The notes beneath the pieces are model-generated. The model saw only the letters and a list, made by a program, of their open reading frames with translations. It did not search any database and was not told the origin of the DNA. Positions 9,209-18,284 of a DNA stretch of 64,000 bases are shown one piece after another; position 1 is the first letter of the stretch, and every line of letters starts with the position of its first letter. Position numbers and translations under genes: made by a program. The stretch is from Hormoscilla sp. GUM202 (lineage in GTDB: Bacteria > Cyanobacteriota > Cyanobacteriia > Cyanobacteriales > Desertifilaceae), in assembly GCA_005518205.2 (NCBI GenBank), contig RFFC02000030.1, forward strand, positions 24,552 through 88,551, read 5' to 3'.

Positions 9209-9297
9209 GTGGACGGTGCCCGGTCCTCTCTGGTGGGCGGTGCCCGGTCCTCTCTGATGGGCGGTGCTTGGTGGGCGGTGCCCACCCTACATTATAG
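9209..9297. repeat. Short GGTGGGCGGTGCCC repeats
   Basis: Three to four tandem, slightly diverged units of about 32 bp, ending with the self-complementary GTGGGCGGTGCCCAC. Related hairpins lie at 11826-11843 and 12470-12620, in other gaps of the Ter locus. They could fold in the transcript. Confidence 0.6.
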
Positions 9298-9304
9298 CAT
9301 CAGA

Positions 9305-10513
9305 TTAGGCGATCGCCCGATTTTGGCTAATCACGGCATGGACCAACACGACTTCACAACCCAAGGACTCGCAGATCGCCTCCATTGCCTGAGTTTCGGC
9401 AGGACTGAGGGGACGATCGCATCTCGCGATCGCGTAACCAAGCTGCAAGATTTTCTCTGCTTCTTGTCTGGACACCGGATTTTTGCTCAGATCCGAGAGC
9501 ACTTGTTGGCTAAACTTGCGCCGATCGCCCTTGCATAAAGCCAATATTTCTTGAAGATTTAACTCCGGGGCAACCTGTTGCTGGATCTCGCGAATAAAAT
9601 ATTCTTCAGGTTTATTCAGTTCGCCATCGCTGACTGCTATGTAAAGCAAGCTTAACATCACGATCCCCACAGCAGCTTGAGAAAAATGTAAATTTTTCTT
9701 TCCCAAGGGTTCGGTTTTGAGCAATACTTCCTCTATTTCCCCATCTATTTGCGCCCAGGAAATCTTCAAATTTGATTTTTTGCTTCGCCAGGCCATTATA
9801 TCCAGACAAATCATTTCTAAACTCTTAAACCTGATGGGAATTAGAGGATGGGTGCAGAAACTTTCATGACTGTTGACCATTGACAAGCTGGCAATTTCAT
9901 CATACTGACTGCGCAGAGAACGGATAATTTCCTCTTCTCTATCCAAACACAAACCGCTGGATGTTTTGAAGAATGCATTGGCAGCACTTGCGAGACTGCC
10001 ACTACATAACAACCCGATGCGATCGGCAGATATTTCGGCTGCCCGGGACCATTGAAATAACAGACTGGCAACTTGGTAAGAGAGGCGTTCGCTTTCTGCT
10101 AATATTTGCTTCACCGGAATTTGGTTATGTCCAAAGAGAACGTGACCCAATTCGTGACCGATGACAAAGGCAATTTCTTGGGGCTGAAAATCTTTAACAA
10201 TTGCCGAACACAGAACGATATCGAACCGAGAACCCACCGCAGACACCCCCGCGTTATAATCACTTGACTGTTGCACGTAAAGATTACCTTGCAATCCCGT
10301 TCCCACCCGTTCTAAACAGGTTTGGTAGAGTTGGTAAAGTTCCGGAATCAATGTCTCAGTAATTTTTACAGCCGTTCCTAACAGATAGCGTTTTGTGTAA
10401 TTCAAGTCACCCGAGACTTCCTCTAGCACCCTGGAAATGTCAGGGTTCATCTGCAGTTCCATGAATAGCTTCCTTTCATAGGGGAATCTCAGGTTGTTGA
10501 TATCAGGCAGCAT
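9305..10513 (-). CDS. M48-type zinc metallopeptidase fused to TerB-like domain
   Basis: 402 residues. The peptidase part has the zinc motif HELGH (about residue 121) followed by VLFGH, and the third ligand region EISADRIGL (about residue 163), as in M48/HtpX-like enzymes; no clear membrane segments are visible. From about residue 270 to the end is an all-helical TerB-like region (LYIAVSDGELNKPEE, then a second IARCDRPLSPAE half), matching the D-G-x-I/L-acidic pattern of TerB. An internal ATG at 10462 has a strong AAGGAAG site, while the 10513 ATG has GAGG, so the start is uncertain. The fusion ties proteolysis to the Ter system. Confidence 0.88.
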   Translation of the reverse strand: MLPDINNLRFPYERKLFMELQMNPDISRVLEEVSGDLNYTKRYLLGTAVKITETLIPELYQLYQTCLERVGTGLQGNLYVQQSSDYNAGVSAVGSRFDIVLCSAIVKDFQPQEIAFVIGHELGHVLFGHNQIPVKQILAESERLSYQVASLLFQWSRAAEISADRIGLLCSGSLASAANAFFKTSSGLCLDREEEIIRSLRSQYDEIASLSMVNSHESFCTHPLIPIRFKSLEMICLDIMAWRSKKSNLKISWAQIDGEIEEVLLKTEPLGKKNLHFSQAAVGIVMLSLLYIAVSDGELNKPEEYFIREIQQQVAPELNLQEILALCKGDRRKFSQQVLSDLSKNPVSRQEAEKILQLGYAIARCDRPLSPAETQAMEAICESLGCEVVLVHAVISQNRAIA

Positions 10514-10587
10514 TTTTCGCCTCGCAATGTAAAATTGAGAATTGCAAATTGAGAACGGACAGGCGGGACGCCCGTCCTACGAGACAA

Positions 10588-11775
10588 TTATTTAGATCCG
10601 GCGACCCATTGCAGCCCCCAGTTGAAGGCCCGATCCATTTCTGGTTGTCCGGAGAAATATTGCACGACTTTCTTGACGCTGAAGGTATCCCCGATATTCT
10701 CAAATAAGGCGATCGCGCACATAGCCATTTTGTTTCGCGCCTCGTCCAAGGCCACGACGATATCGGGGGCACCGGACTGGATAATGGTGACAATGCCATC
10801 TGCTTCTAACCAATTGGCAACGCCTTCGTAGATATAAGCATAGACCAAAATCCGTTTGATTTCCCCAAGTCTCTCCCCATTGATTCGCATATTTTCCCCT
10901 GATGCCCAACCACCGGTGCGATCGTCCCCGCAATGGAGAATAAATGGAGGCCGATCGAAGGCCCCAAAGGCATTTCCCAAGGGTTGGATCGCGCCCTTTT
11001 CTCCGGAAGTCATTTCAAACAAGCAACCCAGGTCCAGGTCAATGCCGCCGCTTTGTCCTCCCCCCAGCAAAGTTCCCAATAAACCTGTCTTTTTCGGCTG
11101 CGGTTGTCCCTGATTCCAGTTCAGATTGACCAAAATTTCCCCCAGTCCGCCACCATATTTCGCCTTCAGTCGTGCCGAATCTCCCTTGCGTTGCAGCACC
11201 ACTTTGGAGGATATTTTCAGGGTATTGGCCCCGGGAATAGTGTTTTGAAAGGTTGCCATATCCATCACCCGGTTTTCATTAATCATTTTGGCTCCCATGA
11301 ATCCGGTGTTATCAATTTTGGCGATCGCTGCCACCGTTCCCGGTTCCGTAGAATCCAGAGGTACTGCCACTGATTCGCCCTTGTCATCGACAACCAATAC
11401 GTGAGCATCATAACTGCTAAAGGCCCGATCGCGGTTCCCGACTGCATCAGTAAAATTAATCGTGCAGATATAGAGTTCTGCCAAATCATCCAGCTTGGTA
11501 ATGCGGAGAGTTTCTTCATTCTCGCCTCCCGTGGCCCCTACCCCAGCATCTCCACTCAGCTGGATGAAAGGAAATGAGTTGAGGCTGCCCATGGAACCCC
11601 CAGCGTAATTATCTGAGAAAACTCCACCCACGCGACCGTCTTTGGCCTTGTAAAAGGCCATCAAATCCAAGTCAACTGCCGCCGTCCATTTCAGAGATGC
11701 CATCAGTTGCTTCAGGGAAACATATGCTTCTTCACCCTTTTCCTTCAGAGTTACTTTTGCTTTCAGTTCTGCCAT
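10588..11775 (-). CDS. TerD plus TerA-like two-domain protein
   Basis: 395 residues. The N-terminal TerD domain (1-185) is very close to that of the 8057-9193 protein. The C-terminal domain (about 190-390) is TerA-like: VVLQRKGDSARL, GGIDLDLGCLFEM, PPFILHCGDDRTGG and a late RILVYAYIYEG strand. A low-complexity loop KKTGLLGTLLGGGQSGG splits the first motif. ATG preceded by AGGAGAAAAAA. The first ~185 residues are so similar between Ter proteins that recent duplication is likely. Confidence 0.92.
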   Translation of the reverse strand: MAELKAKVTLKEKGEEAYVSLKQLMASLKWTAAVDLDLMAFYKAKDGRVGGVFSDNYAGGSMGSLNSFPFIQLSGDAGVGATGGENEETLRITKLDDLAELYICTINFTDAVGNRDRAFSSYDAHVLVVDDKGESVAVPLDSTEPGTVAAIAKIDNTGFMGAKMINENRVMDMATFQNTIPGANTLKISSKVVLQRKGDSARLKAKYGGGLGEILVNLNWNQGQPQPKKTGLLGTLLGGGQSGGIDLDLGCLFEMTSGEKGAIQPLGNAFGAFDRPPFILHCGDDRTGGWASGENMRINGERLGEIKRILVYAYIYEGVANWLEADGIVTIIQSGAPDIVVALDEARNKMAMCAIALFENIGDTFSVKKVVQYFSGQPEMDRAFNWGLQWVAGSK

Positions 11776-11853
11776 TTTTTTCTCCTATTCAACTCTTAAC
11801 TTCGCTGTTATCCCGCGCAAGGCGGGGGGCATGCCCACCCTACCCTATGGATA

Positions 11854-12156
11854 TTACCGTAAGTTGTTTATCAGTCTCTCCAAGTCTCCGTAGTCATATG
11901 GCGGGCGTTTACGCACAGCAACTACGTCTACCACCATATCCACTTCTGCGATCGCATATAAGATCCGCCAACTATCCAGCCGCAGTCGCCATAACTCGTT
12001 TTCAAAGTTAGGCACGTTAAGCATTTTACTGCAAGACGGGCGAGGATTTTCCGCCAATTTTATAATCTCTTGTCTGACACGCTGTCGTATGTTCCCTGGA
12101 AGGTTTTTTATTGCACTGAATGTTTCAGGGGTGATGTAAACTGTATAGCGTTTCAC
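11854..12156 (-). CDS. RelE/ParE-family toxin
   Basis: 100 residues from a GTG start that overlaps the antitoxin stop by 4 bases (GTGA). VKRYTVYITPETF, LAENPRP and WRLRLDSWRILYAI are the usual RelE/ParE strand pattern with the conserved R-x-G/D-x-WRI-Y segment. Such toxins cleave mRNA on ribosomes (RelE) or poison gyrase (ParE); which applies cannot be told. The frame is open 12 codons further upstream inside the antitoxin. Confidence 0.88.
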   Translation of the reverse strand: MKRYTVYITPETFSAIKNLPGNIRQRVRQEIIKLAENPRPSCSKMLNVPNFENELWRLRLDSWRILYAIAEVDMVVDVVAVRKRPPYDYGDLERLINNLR

Positions 12157-12377
12157 TCTAACTCCTTCTCTACAGAGTCCCATTTCAACCAACCTGCTTT
12201 GGAGCGATCGCCTCCTGCTGCTTGTAATTGAGCGAAAGCACTCTGGGCTATTTGCACATCTTCAACATTTTCCAACCATTCTATCATGGCTTCCCAATCT
12301 TCAGCACTCAAGACAGCTAGTCGTTTTCCTTCTACCGTGACAAATTGGACAGATTGTAATGCTTCTAATCCAGTCAT
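12153..12377 (-). CDS. Antitoxin of the RelE/ParE pair
   Basis: 74 residues beginning MTGLEALQSVQFVTVEGKR, with AVLSAEDWEAMIEWLENVED, a Phd/RelB-type DNA-binding start followed by an acidic helix. An in-frame ATG seven codons upstream (12398) exists, but the one at 12377 has GGAG nine bases before it. The pair interrupts an otherwise all-Ter gene run and looks like an inserted module. Residues GGDRSK near the C-terminus are encoded by a HIP1 octamer. Confidence 0.8.
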   Translation of the reverse strand: MTGLEALQSVQFVTVEGKRLAVLSAEDWEAMIEWLENVEDVQIAQSAFAQLQAAGGDRSKAGWLKWDSVEKELE

Positions 12378-12625
12378 TATGGTTGTCTCCACTCCCATTT
12401 TCTTGTCAGACTCTATCTTACCACAATTTTTTTATTGGCAAATAAATCGACAATTTATTATCGGCTAGGGTGGGCGGTAGCAAGGGCTGAATATTGCTGG
12501 GCTTTTTTCGGATCCGGCCGAGAACAAAGGGAACAGCCTAGGCAGTGCCCACCCTACTTATTTTATCATTCATTTCTCCTGGTGGGCGGTGCCGGCGGTG
12601 CCGGCGCTGCCCACCCTACGAACTA

Positions 12626-13999
12626 CTAGGTGGTGCCCACCGTATTGGGCGTAATATCTTTTTTCTGCGCTAATTTCACCCAGGTGGGATATTCACTCAT
12701 CAGCAGTTCGTAGAGTTCATCATCCGAAATGCTTTCGGGATCTTCCACGCTGAAGAAATTGGCATTGTCCAGGTATCTACCCCTCATTTCATCCAGGCGT
12801 TCCAGAAAAGCAAAATCGCTCACAAAAGCCTTGGCTAGCCAACCTCCTAACCCCCCTTTTTTGATGTCCCGGCGAGACTTCCCGATCGCCATATATTGCC
12901 AGAAAATCGGCTCATAGGAGGACCACTTCAGCTGTTGTTCGGTAATCTGCTCGTCAAAGGTGGCTCCATCGGTTACAAACATCACGTAAACTGGGATATT
13001 TGAGGCCAATGGTGACTTTCTCACTTCTCCCTTACCGTCGGGGAAATAGAAGTTTCTGATCGTCTGCATCGCCTTGCCATAGTAAGTAGAACCTTCCAGG
13101 GGGTACTTCTTCAGAATCTGCGGAATAAAGTTGGCGAAATTATCAATATTCATTTCCCCGACGCTATGGGAATTAGCCCCAAACAGGAAGATGTCGATCG
13201 ACCCATTATCGTCAAAGCGACATCCCAAGGCCAGAATCTTCTCGGCAAACTGTTGAATTTTCCCTGACCTATACAGAGAACTCATGGACGCCGAGATATC
13301 AAGGCAAAGGGCCACCTTAGCTTGACGATCCGTCAGGTTGGCTTTTTTAATAGCCAGAGTTGCCTTCTTAGCCAGCTGCCAAATTTGGGGCGCTTGCTGT
13401 TCCAGCTTTTTCTCTAGTAAAGCGGCTTTAGATAACAATTGCAAGCTGCTGGCACCGGGAATAGTTGCTTGAAATGTCTCCAGGTCCATAATCTGGTTTT
13501 CATTCACCAACTTAGCGCCCATAAAGCCAGTGTTGTCAATTTTAGCAATGATTGCGACAGTGCCAGACTGAGGAGAATCTAGGGGTACTGCTACAGATTC
13601 GTTTTTGTCATCGATCAGCAATACATAGGCATCGTAATTGCTGTAGGAAGTCTGTCGATTTTGCCTCGCCCCCGTGAAGTCGATCGTGCAGATATAAACT
13701 GCTGCCAAATCATCTAATTTTGTAATGCGCAAGACTTCTTCATCTTCGTCCTCCATAGCATCAGTACCGGCATCTTCACTCAATTGCATGAACGGAAATG
13801 AATTCAGACTCCCCATTGAGCCGCCGCTATAATTCTCGGAAAAAACAGCGCCAACTCGACCATCTTTTGCTTTATAGAAGGCCATCAAATCTAGGTCTAC
13901 TGCTGCTGTCCATTTCAGCTTGGCCATCAGTTGCTTAACCGAGACGTAAGCTTCTTCTCCTTTTTTTGTCAATGTTACTTTTGCTTTGATTTCCGTCAT
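12626..13999 (-). CDS. TerD-vWA fusion protein
   Basis: 457 residues. TerD domain 1-185, then a helical linker, then a von Willebrand A domain from about residue 225 with the MIDAS start CLDISASM, FLFGANSH, EGSTYYGKA and the FVTDGATFD strand. vWA proteins of the TerF/TerY kind are standard Ter partners that bind metal and assemble complexes. In this copy the usual TerD glycine loop GDAGVGA.GG is replaced by EDAGTDAMEDEDEE, a strongly acidic change not seen in the other five TerD domains of this type. ATG preceded by GGGAGAGG. Confidence 0.93.
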   Translation of the reverse strand: MTEIKAKVTLTKKGEEAYVSVKQLMAKLKWTAAVDLDLMAFYKAKDGRVGAVFSENYSGGSMGSLNSFPFMQLSEDAGTDAMEDEDEEVLRITKLDDLAAVYICTIDFTGARQNRQTSYSNYDAYVLLIDDKNESVAVPLDSPQSGTVAIIAKIDNTGFMGAKLVNENQIMDLETFQATIPGASSLQLLSKAALLEKKLEQQAPQIWQLAKKATLAIKKANLTDRQAKVALCLDISASMSSLYRSGKIQQFAEKILALGCRFDDNGSIDIFLFGANSHSVGEMNIDNFANFIPQILKKYPLEGSTYYGKAMQTIRNFYFPDGKGEVRKSPLASNIPVYVMFVTDGATFDEQITEQQLKWSSYEPIFWQYMAIGKSRRDIKKGGLGGWLAKAFVSDFAFLERLDEMRGRYLDNANFFSVEDPESISDDELYELLMSEYPTWVKLAQKKDITPNTVGTT

Positions 14000-14079
14000 T
14001 TTACCTCTCCCTGTGGTAATATGGTGGTATACATACGTATAAATACGTGAACCTCTCCCACCCGAAAAATCGGCATGGC

Positions 14080-14496
14080 TTAAATCTTTTTAAACCAATC
14101 AGGTTTGCCACCAAATAATCCAGTTTTAATCTGCCAGTTATTATCCAGGACAATTTGCTTCGCTTTCTTTTGGCATTGCACCTCGCTTAATTTACCTTTA
14201 CTCATGTTTTGCATAATCCCGACGGCATCAAAAAATTCTTTTTTGTCAATTTTGCCGTCATTCGTTGCAAACTGGGTCAGCATCTCAAATGCTCTAGTTT
14301 CAATATCTCTTTCGAGAGTATAGTTTCTTTCTTGACAGACTCTCACGAGAATTGCCAACCCTTCATCCACGGTTAAACCCTGGTTAACTGCGAATTCCAT
14401 GATTTCTCTTTCCTCCTGGCGATCGATGTATTGGTCATCATATCCCCTCAGTTTAACATGTTCGGCAAACTGCCTTTTTATTTTTTCAGTAGACAT
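14080..14496 (-). CDS. Small acidic Ter-locus protein, possibly TerB/EF-hand-like
   Basis: 138 residues, all predicted helical. It begins MSTEKIKRQFAEHVKLRGYD with YIDRQEEREIMEFAVNQGL. A later segment, FATNDGKIDKKEFFDAV, looks like a DxDGxIxxxEF calcium-loop or TerB-type motif. It ends in a basic/aromatic tail (GGKPDWFKKI). I do not recognise the exact family. Position between the TerD-vWA and TerB genes on the same strand supports a Ter-related role. RBS GAGGAG precedes the ATG. Confidence 0.75.
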   Translation of the reverse strand: MSTEKIKRQFAEHVKLRGYDDQYIDRQEEREIMEFAVNQGLTVDEGLAILVRVCQERNYTLERDIETRAFEMLTQFATNDGKIDKKEFFDAVGIMQNMSKGKLSEVQCQKKAKQIVLDNNWQIKTGLFGGKPDWFKKI

Positions 14497-14573
14497 AGTT
14501 CATTCTCCTCAAATACAACTATTTCTATTCTAACTCAAACGAGGGGACTGCGGTCCCCCCTACCGGATTTTTT

Positions 14574-15017
14574 TTACAACTTAAATTCCGCTGGACTTAA
14601 GGTCAATTCTTTGCACATTTCTCTGATAATGTTCTTCTCATCATCATCAAAATTGCCGTCCGCAGCCCCGATCGCGCAACAAACAGTCACCAACAATTTT
14701 GCGGCTTCTTCATTTTCCCTGATTTTGACCACCGCATTTAATGCTTGTCGCTTGCCGATGTCAAAATTGAATTCAAAATCCGATGCATACTTGTTAAACT
14801 TCTCCAGCACCTCCCTCATATCAAAGACACGGAGTTCGGGACTGCGTTCGATGAAACCCGTCATCTTTTGCTTTTCGGAAGGATCGATATGTCCGTCCGC
14901 CGCCGCCACCAAGGCGCACCCAGCTACAACTGCCTCCAGAAATTCTTTGTTTTTAAAGCGGCCAACAGCCTCTTGCAGATTTTTTTTCTGGGTGTTGAGC
15001 CAATTCATAAAACTCAT
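14574..15017 (-). CDS. TerB-family protein
   Basis: 147 residues with the TerB signature twice: VAAADGHIDPSEKQKM and GAADGNFDDDEKNIIREM, each preceded by a hydrophobic helix. TerB is a helical, membrane- or complex-associated partner of TerD and TerC. A strong AGGAGG ribosome site precedes the ATG. It begins 17 bases after the end of the TerD gene at 15035, consistent with one transcript. Confidence 0.92.
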   Translation of the reverse strand: MSFMNWLNTQKKNLQEAVGRFKNKEFLEAVVAGCALVAAADGHIDPSEKQKMTGFIERSPELRVFDMREVLEKFNKYASDFEFNFDIGKRQALNAVVKIRENEEAAKLLVTVCCAIGAADGNFDDDEKNIIREMCKELTLSPAEFKL

Positions 15018-15034
15018 CAGTTGTACCTCCTATG

Positions 15035-15601
15035 TTATCTTAATATCACGTGAGAGCCAGGAATGTCCGTCTCGAAGCTATCCAAACTCATAATCCGGTT
15101 TTCGTTAATCAACTTAGCACCGATCGGGCTAGTATTGTCGATTTTGGCCATCACAGCCACCGCACCTTTTTCCGGGGAATTCAAGGGCACTTCTACTGAT
15201 TCGCCCTGGTTGCCTACCACCCTGACAACACCATCATAGGCGCTGAAAGAGGACTCTTTTTTCTCGATCGCGTCGGTATAGTTAATAGTGCAGATATAGA
15301 CGAAGGCCATATCATCCAGGCGAGTGATGCGCAACACTTCTTCATTTTCGCCACCGACTGCACCCACGCCAGCGTCACCACTGAGTTGAATAAAAGGAAA
15401 GTTATTCAAGGAACCCATGTCTCCACCGGGATAGTTATCAGACACCACTCCCCCAGTGCGACCATCCTTAGTTTGATAGAATGCCATCAAGTCCAAATCT
15501 ACGTCAGCAGTCCAGCTGAGGGTGACCATTAACTGCTTGATCGGTATATATGCTTCCTCTCCCTTAGTTTGGAGAGTGACTTTCGGTTTTAGTTCCGCCA
15601 T
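15035..15601 (-). CDS. TerD single-domain protein
   Basis: 188 residues, full-length TerD. The conserved VDLDLMAFYQTKDGRTGGVV, the LSGDAGVGAVGGENEE calcium loop and the C-terminal MAKIDNTSPIGAKLINENRI are intact. It lies 24 bp downstream of another TerD gene and 17 bp upstream of terB-like, in one strand-consistent run. Likely cytosolic Ca2+-binding stress protein. Confidence 0.95.
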   Translation of the reverse strand: MAELKPKVTLQTKGEEAYIPIKQLMVTLSWTADVDLDLMAFYQTKDGRTGGVVSDNYPGGDMGSLNNFPFIQLSGDAGVGAVGGENEEVLRITRLDDMAFVYICTINYTDAIEKKESSFSAYDGVVRVVGNQGESVEVPLNSPEKGAVAVMAKIDNTSPIGAKLINENRIMSLDSFETDIPGSHVILR

Positions 15602-15625
15602 ATTTTGACTCCAATAAATCTCCTG

Positions 15626-16192
15626 TTAACCCAAAAGATTTTCCGCACCGGGAATGGTACTAGCGAATTTGCCTAAACTGACGATCCGGTTTTCGTTAAT
15701 CAGTTTCGCACCGATGGGGCTAGTATTATCAATTTTCGCGATAATGGCAATGTGACCTTTTTCCGTTGCATCCAAAGGGATCGCTACCGACTCACCTCTG
15801 TCGTCTCGCACCACCACACCACCATCATAGTCGCTGAACGAACTATCTTTCCTGGCGCTGGCATCAGTATAGTTGAGGGTGCAGATGTATACTTCTGCCA
15901 TTTCATCCAATTTGGAGATCCCTAACTCTTCCTGATTATCGCCGCCTCTCGCCCCTACACCAGCATCCTGACTGAGTTTAATATAGGGGAAGCCACTGAG
16001 ATTGCCCTGGTTACCCCCTGGGTAATTTGCGGATAATACTGCACCGGTGCGACCGTCATTAGTTTTGTAGAATGCCATCAGGTCTAAATCTACATTTGCC
16101 GTCCAATGCAGGGTAACTATCAGTTTGTGGATGGGAATGTAGGCTTCATCGCCCTTTTTTCCTAGGGTTACTTTCGCTTTCAGTTCTGCCAT
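15626..16192 (-). CDS. TerD single-domain protein
   Basis: 188 residues. VDLDLMAFYKTNDGRTGAVL and LSQDAGVGARGGDNQEE mark the TerD fold. The loop has Q in place of the usual G after LS and an extra Q before EE, small departures from its neighbours. The C-terminal IAKIDNTSPIGAKLINENRI is shared with the 15035 and 20372 proteins, so these three form one subgroup. Confidence 0.95.
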   Translation of the reverse strand: MAELKAKVTLGKKGDEAYIPIHKLIVTLHWTANVDLDLMAFYKTNDGRTGAVLSANYPGGNQGNLSGFPYIKLSQDAGVGARGGDNQEELGISKLDEMAEVYICTLNYTDASARKDSSFSDYDGGVVVRDDRGESVAIPLDATEKGHIAIIAKIDNTSPIGAKLINENRIVSLGKFASTIPGAENLLG

Positions 16193-16275
16193 GTTTTGTC
16201 CTTTTATGAATTGCTAATTGCTAATTGTATCGTAACAATCAACCACGAGCAATTTTCATCTCATAATTAAGGTAA

Positions 16276-17004
16276 CTAAATCCCCACAGTCCCAGATCTG
16301 CGGGCGCAAAGGGTCTTAATCCATAATAATATATCTCGTGTCCCTGCATGAGACCAGGCGGGGGAGCAGTAACCCCCTTGCTTTAATTTAACCACATCTT
16401 TAACTTTCTCATGAGCATCAGCCAGAGTAGCTGGGTGCGGGGAATGTCCCAGCATGTCCAAGTCATTCAGGTCGTTGCCCAGGGCCATCCAGGGTTCGAG
16501 GCCCAACTGCCCCAGTCCGGATAGTTTGCTACTCGGGGCTGGATAGACAAATATTTTATGTCTGTCTAAGTAAATATATCCAGGCTTGCCAGTTTGGCAG
16601 AGGACGGACCGCAAGATAGCTTCCGGGTTGTCCACTGATGTGGGCGGAATCAGACCGAGACATTGTTCGTAACCGGTGATGCGCTGCCAATCTGGAAGTA
16701 AATTGGCTACTATATCCCACTTAGATGCATGGGCAACTGGGTGCAGGTGCCTTCTGGCTACTAGACCATTTTCGGTGACAAAGCCGCAAAAGTTTACCTG
16801 GGGCAGTTGGTCCACCAGTCCTTTGACGCTTTGGGCATTCCGGGCGCTGGCGATCGCCACTGGCATCTGGTGACTGATTTCCTCTAGCAACTGGGCTGCC
16901 ATTCGACTCATATACCGGTAACGGGAACGACCCCAGACCGCGATCGCCTCTGGTTCGGGATGCAGCAGGGTCCCATCCAAATCTACAGCTAAAACTTTTT
17001 CCAT
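16276..17004 (-). CDS. HAD-superfamily phosphatase of the Ter locus
   Basis: About 242 residues. Motif I is AVDLDGTLLHPE near the N-terminus, motif II is the VAIASARNAQSV stretch, and motif IV is MALGNDLNDLDML, the Cof/sucrose-phosphatase arrangement. HAD phosphatases accompany phosphoribosyltransferase-like genes in Ter loci and are proposed to work on a nucleotide-like metabolite. A GTG five codons upstream (17019) is an alternative start; neither has a clear ribosome site. ORF ends in a basic tail. Confidence 0.87.
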   Translation of the reverse strand: MEKVLAVDLDGTLLHPEPEAIAVWGRSRYRYMSRMAAQLLEEISHQMPVAIASARNAQSVKGLVDQLPQVNFCGFVTENGLVARRHLHPVAHASKWDIVANLLPDWQRITGYEQCLGLIPPTSVDNPEAILRSVLCQTGKPGYIYLDRHKIFVYPAPSSKLSGLGQLGLEPWMALGNDLNDLDMLGHSPHPATLADAHEKVKDVVKLKQGGYCSPAWSHAGTRDILLWIKTLCARRSGTVGI

Positions 17005-17130
17005 AGGAACTGAAGGCACGGGGTTTTGAAATAAAATATTATGCGTTTTTGGGACAGCCTCCTCATTTGGCGAAAACCTGGGAGCATCTCAAGAATCAAT
17101 AGCGCTCCTGGTGTCGCGCACTGCGTATAA

Positions 17131-17163
17131 AGAAACCAGGTTTTTGCAAAAAACCTGGTTTCT
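17131..17163. repeat. AGAAACCAGG/CCTGGTTTCT hairpin
   Basis: Near-perfect inverted repeat with a TTTTTGCAAAAA centre in the gap between the HAD gene and Uma2. It belongs to the AGAAACC-GGTTTCT family that recurs at 26266-26295 and 54989-55208. It might act as a terminator-like hairpin, but it recurs in non-terminator contexts. Confidence 0.6.
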
Positions 17164-17235
17164 GGGCTATGGCGATCGGCCCGCATCTGGCATCTGGCGT
17201 TCGTTTTGCACTCGCGACATGAAAGGTGACTATTT

Positions 17236-18183
17236 CTAGATGGTATCTAGGTCTAATCCCATTTCCTTTAATTTAGCAGCCAATTGTTCGGCCCGTTGTC
17301 GCTCCCGATCGGCCCGCTGTCGCTCCTGTTCGGCCCGTTGTCGCTCCTGCTCGGCTAGTTGTTGCTCGCGATCGGCCCGTTGTCGCTCCTGTTCGGCCCG
17401 TTGTCGTTCCTGTTCGGCGAGTTGTTGCTTTTCTTCTGCCCGTTGTCGCTCGCGATCGGCCCGTTGTCGCTCCTGTTCGGCCCGTTGTCGCTCCTGCTCG
17501 GCGAGTTGTTGCTTTTCTTCGGCCCGTTGTTGCTCCCGATCGGCCCGTTGTTCAGCCTGTCGTAGTTGTGCTTGTTCTTCCCTGATTAAATCCTCCACCA
17601 CTGGAGGGGCAAGCACCGTATTAACTGATAAAACCAGTTGGGGAAACTGCACGGACCTGAAGGATTGCCCTCTTGTATATTCTACCAGATCGTAACCACG
17701 CTGACCTCCAGGATTACTCAAAATCCATACTTGCTCCTTGTTCGGGTCTACTATCCAATATTCGGGAATATCGACCGAGGCATATTCAGCCCGTTTGCGG
17801 ACATAATCTTCCCGCCAATTTTCGCTGGTGACTTCAACTACTAGAGTTGGCACTTCCCCAAAGTCCAGAATACCAGCACCCGGTCTGGAGCAGGATTGTT
17901 CCCAGAGTTCGGCAGAGCAAACTACCACATCGGGAATGCGAGATGAATTCGTTTCCGTTCTGACTCCAGTCAAATCTATGGCAATTAATGCTAGATTTTG
18001 ACTGACAAAATGACGGCTGAGGATAGAGGCGATAAATTTACAGATTCGGGTATGCAGAGATGTAGGCGTTGCCATTGGTATCAAATGTCCTCGGAATAGC
18101 TCGTACAGAACATTCGGTTCTCCCTGGTAGAACCGATATTCCTCAAATGTCATGGTTTTCGCAGGCGCTACTGACTGAGACAT
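17236..18183 (-). CDS. Uma2-family endonuclease-fold protein with charged heptad tail
   Basis: 315 residues. The Uma2 (DUF820) PD-(D/E)xK fold covers about 1-190: MTFEEYRFY, RIPDVVVCSAELW, PTLVVEVTSENWREDY and PEYWIVDPNKEQVW. From about 200 on there is a long coiled coil of repeats QERQRAE, DREQQRAE and EKQQLAE, encoded by 21-bp tandem DNA repeats. The ATG at 18183 was preferred over an upstream in-frame start (18303) because family members begin MxxxxxPxxTMTFEEY. Uma2 proteins are extremely numerous in cyanobacteria and their role is unsettled. Confidence 0.87.
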   Translation of the reverse strand: MSQSVAPAKTMTFEEYRFYQGEPNVLYELFRGHLIPMATPTSLHTRICKFIASILSRHFVSQNLALIAIDLTGVRTETNSSRIPDVVVCSAELWEQSCSRPGAGILDFGEVPTLVVEVTSENWREDYVRKRAEYASVDIPEYWIVDPNKEQVWILSNPGGQRGYDLVEYTRGQSFRSVQFPQLVLSVNTVLAPPVVEDLIREEQAQLRQAEQRADREQQRAEEKQQLAEQERQRAEQERQRADRERQRAEEKQQLAEQERQRAEQERQRADREQQLAEQERQRAEQERQRADRERQRAEQLAAKLKEMGLDLDTI

Positions 18184-18284
18184 ATCTCTTTTTCCTACGC
18201 TACTGACTCGATTATAGCATAACTTAAGATGCTTGATGGTTAATTGCCACCTTTTGAGGCGACCCTTCCCCAATCTTATATTAG

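Noticed and set aside
14431..15093. 220-aa plus-strand frame rich in Ser and Phe
   Set aside because: Antisense to the TerB gene and its flanks, composition typical of a shadow frame.
17240..17695. 151-aa Ser/Arg/Cys-rich plus-strand frame
   Set aside because: It is the antisense shadow of the heptad-repeat tail of the Uma2 protein.
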